Source of the DNA: QZLE01 sp033852075
GTDB lineage: Bacteria > Pseudomonadota > Gammaproteobacteria > QZLD01
NCBI GenBank assembly: GCA_033852075.1
Contig: JAWSVC010000018.1
Coordinates: forward strand, 1-64,000
DNA: 64,000 nt
Direction: 5' to 3'
A model generated the notes under the pieces. That model did no database searches and was not told the DNA's origin. It saw only the letters and a program-made list of their open reading frames with translations. Below, in pieces: positions 60,936 through 64,000 of this stretch. Positions within the stretch are counted from its first letter, which is position 1. Every line of letters starts with the position of its first letter. A program made the position numbers and the translations under genes.

Positions 60936-61802
60936 TTGGGTAATGCAGCGCAACTACATGACAAGGATCGGTTTTTTATCGGCGATAGATCTCTATCGTT
61001 GGTAACTGCTGATTCTGGTAAGGCTGTTGCGCAAAATGAAAAGTCCAAAGAAACAAGTGGAAGTAGAAGTTACCCTTTTGCAATTTGTATTTTATTTGTT
61101 GTGGTAGCCGCGCTGGTTGGATCAGTTTACTGGGCGGTACAGCAAAAAGAGGTATTGCCGGTAAAACGAATTCAGGTGGTAAGCAAGCTTAAACATGTTA
61201 GTCAGGGAGAATTACAGAATATTATTGCTCCGATGATTGATAGTGGCTTGTTAGGGGTGGATGCAAAACAGATAAGAACCGATATTGAAAAGATTTCCTG
61301 GGTTGATAGTGCTGATGTGCGCATAGTATGGCCTGATGGTATACGTATAGAAATCAAAGAACAGGCTCCGATAGCTCGTTGGGGTAGTGATGCACTGCTT
61401 AATGCTGATGGTGAAGTTTTTGCTCCAAAGTTAGAGAAAGGTGAATTTGAAAACCTGGCGCAGTTGAATGGCCCTAAAGGGCAGCAGCGTAAAGTTATAA
61501 ATCAATATCTACTGTTTCGTGAAGTTCTGCAGAGCAGGGGATTACAAATCGCGACAATAACGTTGGATGAAAGGCGTTCTTGGAGCATAACAACTGGGCA
61601 GGGAGTTAAGCTCAGATTTGGTAAAGGGGAAATACAGCAGAAAATGTCGCGTTTTTTAAAAGGCTACGACAGAAAATTAGCAAGGCAATTTGGACAGATT
61701 GCCTACGTGGATTTACGTTATACGAATGGTTTTGCGATAAAGATGAAACAAGAATCGCAGCCAGGGAACAAAAGTGTAAAGAGGACTTATTCAAATGGTT
61801 AA
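60936..61802 (+). CDS. ftsQ: Cell division protein FtsQ
   Basis: 288 residues from TTG 60936, strongly supported by AAGGAG 7 nt upstream. Cytoplasmic tail of about 47 residues, one transmembrane helix (FAICILFVVVAALVGSVYW), then a POTRA domain (LPVKRIQVVSKLKHVSQGEL, SWVDSADVRIVWPDGIRIEI) and the beta-rich FtsQ domain. Bitopic scaffold linking early and late divisome proteins with FtsL/FtsB. Overlaps ftsA by 8 nt. Confidence 0.94.
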   Translation: MGNAAQLHDKDRFFIGDRSLSLVTADSGKAVAQNEKSKETSGSRSYPFAICILFVVVAALVGSVYWAVQQKEVLPVKRIQVVSKLKHVSQGELQNIIAPMIDSGLLGVDAKQIRTDIEKISWVDSADVRIVWPDGIRIEIKEQAPIARWGSDALLNADGEVFAPKLEKGEFENLAQLNGPKGQQRKVINQYLLFREVLQSRGLQIATITLDERRSWSITTGQGVKLRFGKGEIQQKMSRFLKGYDRKLARQFGQIAYVDLRYTNGFAIKMKQESQPGNKSVKRTYSNG

Positions 61803-63033
61803 AAAGGCCGAGAGCAACATCATAGTTGGTCTGGATATCGGAACCTCAAAAGTGGTCGCCATAGTAGGAGAGGTGAATCACGAAGGAGTGCTTGAGATTA
61901 TCGGTATCGGCTCCCATCCATCTCGTGGTCTTAAAAAAGGGGTGGTGGTAAATATTGAATCAACTGTGCAGTCAATACAGAGAGCGGTTGAAGAAGCAGA
62001 ACTGATGGCTGGTTGTCAGATTCACTCAGTATATGCGGGGATAGCAGGTAGTCATGTGCGAAGTTTGAACTCGCATGGCATTGTAGCAATTCGCGATAAA
62101 GAGGTAGTTGCAACAGATGTGGATCGCGTTATTGATGCGGCTAGAGCAGTGGCTATTCCAGCAGATCAGAAGATAATTCATATCTTGCCACAGGAATTCA
62201 TTATTGATGATCAGGATGGGGTAAAAGAACCAATTGGAATGTCCGGAGTTCGTCTTGAAGCCAAGGTGCATATGGTAACTGGTGCAGAAAGTGCGGCACA
62301 GAATATCGTCAAGTGTGTGCGTAGATGTGGTCTTGAGGCTGAAGATGTAATTCTTGAACAGTTAGCATCGAGTTACGCAGTTCTTACTGAGGATGAAAAA
62401 GAGCTTGGGGTTTGTTTGGTTGATATAGGTGGTGGTACTACTGATATAGCAGTGTTTACTGAGGGAGCAATTCGCCATACAGCGGTTATTCCTATTGCAG
62501 GGGATCAGGTTACTAACGATATTGCTGTAGCGTTACGTACACCAACTCAGCATGCCGAAGATATCAAGATCAAATATGCATGTGCATTGGCTCAGCTTGC
62601 TGGTGCGGATGAAACCATAGAGGTGTCAAGTGTTGGAGATAGACCAGCGCGAAGACTATCAAGACAAACCCTGGCAGAAGTTGTGGAACCAAGATATGAA
62701 GAGCTATTGGGTCTGATTCAGGCGGAGCTGCGCAGAAGTGGTTTTGAAGATGTAATTGCGGCTGGAATCGTGCTTACCGGTGGAAGTGCCAAGATGGAAG
62801 GCGTTGTTGATTTGGCGGAAGAGATTTTTCATATGCCAGTAAGATTGGGAGTGCCAACCGGAGTTGCCGGTCTTTTAGATATTGTTAGGAATCCTATTCA
62901 CGCTACAGGTGTTGGTCTGTTGAAATTTGCGATGATGAACCAAGGAGTTACCTCATCAGCGCCAAGGCAGGAACAGGAAGGATTTGGGTCGATACTTGAA
63001 CGAATGAAAAGCTGGTTTCAAGGTCATTTTTAA
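61795..63033 (+). CDS. ftsA: Cell division protein FtsA
   Basis: 412 residues, actin-like membrane tether of FtsZ. Phosphate-1 loop VGLDIGTSKVVAIVGEV, LVDIGGGTTDIAVFTEGAI, adenosine motif IVLTGGSAKMEG, and a C-terminal amphipathic helix (ILERMKSWFQGHF) for membrane attachment. Starts inside the ftsQ end. 75 nt precede ftsZ. Confidence 0.98.
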   Translation: MVKKAESNIIVGLDIGTSKVVAIVGEVNHEGVLEIIGIGSHPSRGLKKGVVVNIESTVQSIQRAVEEAELMAGCQIHSVYAGIAGSHVRSLNSHGIVAIRDKEVVATDVDRVIDAARAVAIPADQKIIHILPQEFIIDDQDGVKEPIGMSGVRLEAKVHMVTGAESAAQNIVKCVRRCGLEAEDVILEQLASSYAVLTEDEKELGVCLVDIGGGTTDIAVFTEGAIRHTAVIPIAGDQVTNDIAVALRTPTQHAEDIKIKYACALAQLAGADETIEVSSVGDRPARRLSRQTLAEVVEPRYEELLGLIQAELRRSGFEDVIAAGIVLTGGSAKMEGVVDLAEEIFHMPVRLGVPTGVAGLLDIVRNPIHATGVGLLKFAMMNQGVTSSAPRQEQEGFGSILERMKSWFQGHF

Positions 63034-63108
63034 CAGATACAGATTTAATTAGTTAACGAATTTATTTAAAGATTTAGTTATAAGTTGTTGCATAAAGGAG
63101 ATAGTAAA

Positions 63109-64000
63109 ATGTTTGAACTTATGGATTCTCGCAGTCAAAATCCAGTCATCAAGGTTATCGGCGTTGGTGGCTGTGGCGGAAATGCAGTGCAAAATATGGT
63201 TACCGAAGGAATCGAAGGAGTTGATTTCATTGCAGCCAATACTGATGCTCAGGTCTTGAAAAAGTCCGATGCTAAAACAGTTCTACAAATTGGTGGAGAT
63301 ATAACCAAGGGTTTGGGAGCTGGTGCAAATCCAGAGATTGGAAAGCAAGCAGCGATCGAAGACAGAGACAGAATTCAAGAGATTCTATCTGGTGCTGATA
63401 TGGTATTTATTACTGCTGGTATGGGGGGAGGTACCGGTACAGGTGCTGCTCCGGTAGTTGCAGAAATTGCACGTGAAATGAAGATTCTTACTGTTGGTGT
63501 AGTAACTAAACCATTCGGTTTTGAAGGTAAAAGAATGGAGATAGCCAAAAATGGCATCGAAGAGTTAGCACAGCATGTAGACTCACTTATTACTATTCCA
63601 AACCAAAAATTACTGTCCGTATTAGGTAAATCAGCAACTATGATGGATGCATTTAAAGCGGCTGATAACGTATTGTTAGGTGCAGTGCAGGGTATTGCAG
63701 AACTTATTACCCGCGAAGGTATGATCAATGTTGACTTTGCTGATGTAAGAACAGTCATGTCAGAGCAAGGTATGGCAATGATGGGAACTGGTGCTGCAAC
63801 TGGAGAAAATCGTGCCATTGAAGCGGCTAATATGGCAGTTTCAAGCCCTCTGCTTGAAGATATTAATCTTCAAGGTGCAAGTGGTGTTCTTGTTAATGTA
63901 ACTGCCGGCTTTGATCTAACCATTGGTGAGTTTGAAGAGGTTGGTGAAGTTGTTCGTGAATTTGCAGCAGAAGATGCAACAATCGTGATTGGAACAGTAA
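63109..64000 (+). CDS. ftsZ: Cell division protein FtsZ (3' end outside the window)
   Basis: 297 codons are visible, with no stop before the edge. Tubulin-like GTPase forming the Z ring. N-terminal IKVIGVGGCGGNAVQNM, the tubulin signature GMGGGTGTGAAPVVAEIAR, T7-loop NVDFADVRTVM and catalytic ATTGENRA-like stretch GAATGENRAIEAA. ATG 63109 has AAGGAG 8 nt upstream. The linker and ZipA/FtsA-binding tail are beyond the window. Confidence 0.98.
   Translation, partial: MFELMDSRSQNPVIKVIGVGGCGGNAVQNMVTEGIEGVDFIAANTDAQVLKKSDAKTVLQIGGDITKGLGAGANPEIGKQAAIEDRDRIQEILSGADMVFITAGMGGGTGTGAAPVVAEIAREMKILTVGVVTKPFGFEGKRMEIAKNGIEELAQHVDSLITIPNQKLLSVLGKSATMMDAFKAADNVLLGAVQGIAELITREGMINVDFADVRTVMSEQGMAMMGTGAATGENRAIEAANMAVSSPLLEDINLQGASGVLVNVTAGFDLTIGEFEEVGEVVREFAAEDATIVIGTV

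Noticed and set aside
1..64000. CRISPR arrays, tRNA or rRNA genes, prophage, complete insertion sequences
   Set aside because: The repeats are palindromic and scattered, not regularly spaced; no cloverleaf or transposase frame was recognised in the intergenic regions.

Overview
The window is a chromosomal segment of a gammaproteobacterium with moderate to low GC. The evidence is the gene content and order: lptM-lysA-dapF-DUF484, yicC-gmk-rpoZ-spoT, folB/plsY, hemW-rdgB-rph, and a division and cell-wall (dcw) cluster that includes murB. MurE carries the DNPR meso-diaminopimelate signature, which fits the lysA and dapF genes at the other end. A run of 32 Ns at 43775-43806 shows this is a draft assembly. 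I cannot name the genus. No tRNA, rRNA, CRISPR array, prophage or complete insertion sequence is visible.

Layout. 1-3.5 kb: a repeat block, then (minus strand) lptM, lysA, a 61-residue membrane protein, dapF and a DUF484 gene. 3.7-13.4 kb: an HDOD regulator, a small heat-shock protein behind a sigma-32-like promoter, a predicted metallopeptidase lipoprotein, cca, uppP, a receiver-adenylate cyclase, folB-folK, plsY and a degenerate HD-GYP protein. 13.5-16.3 kb: an NYN-cold-shock RNase-like protein, a macrodomain protein, an FMN reductase and a lipoprotein. 16.3-21.3 kb: thiC, glnS, rplM-rpsI. 21.3-28.8 kb: the most accessory part, with an orphan acidic protein, a PilZ protein, a porin, a two-gene cassette (unknown membrane protein plus ExbD/TolR-like exported protein) between inverted palindromes, a hydrolase, and a PIN toxin/antitoxin pair coupled to pgpA. 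29-37.9 kb: uvrA, vapBC, apaH, a Ycf46-type AAA ATPase, hemW, rdgB, rph. 38.1-45.7 kb: yicC, gmk, rpoZ, spoT, galE, a DUF445 protein and a hydrolase. 46.1-64 kb: the dcw cluster mraZ-rsmH-ftsL-ftsI-murE-murF-mraY-murD-ftsW-murG-murC-murB-ddlB-ftsQ-ftsA-ftsZ (ftsZ runs off the edge), led by a sigma-70-like promoter and an array of MraZ boxes with 10-bp period.

How the genes work together. lysA/dapF make lysine and supply meso-DAP. The mur genes, mraY and murG build lipid II, FtsW/FtsI polymerise it at the septum, and UppP recycles the carrier lipid. rpoZ-spoT, the receiver-cyclase, PilZ, HDOD and HD-GYP-like proteins indicate ppGpp, cAMP and probably c-di-GMP signalling, two of them with eroded active sites.

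The most unusual layer is the intergenic DNA. At least six families of short imperfect palindromes are dispersed between genes. One pair seems to have inserted at the 3' end of apaH with a 32-bp duplication, another pair brackets the ExbD-like cassette, and one repeat is part of a signal-peptide coding sequence. No REP-associated transposase is in the window, so any mobiliser lies elsewhere.
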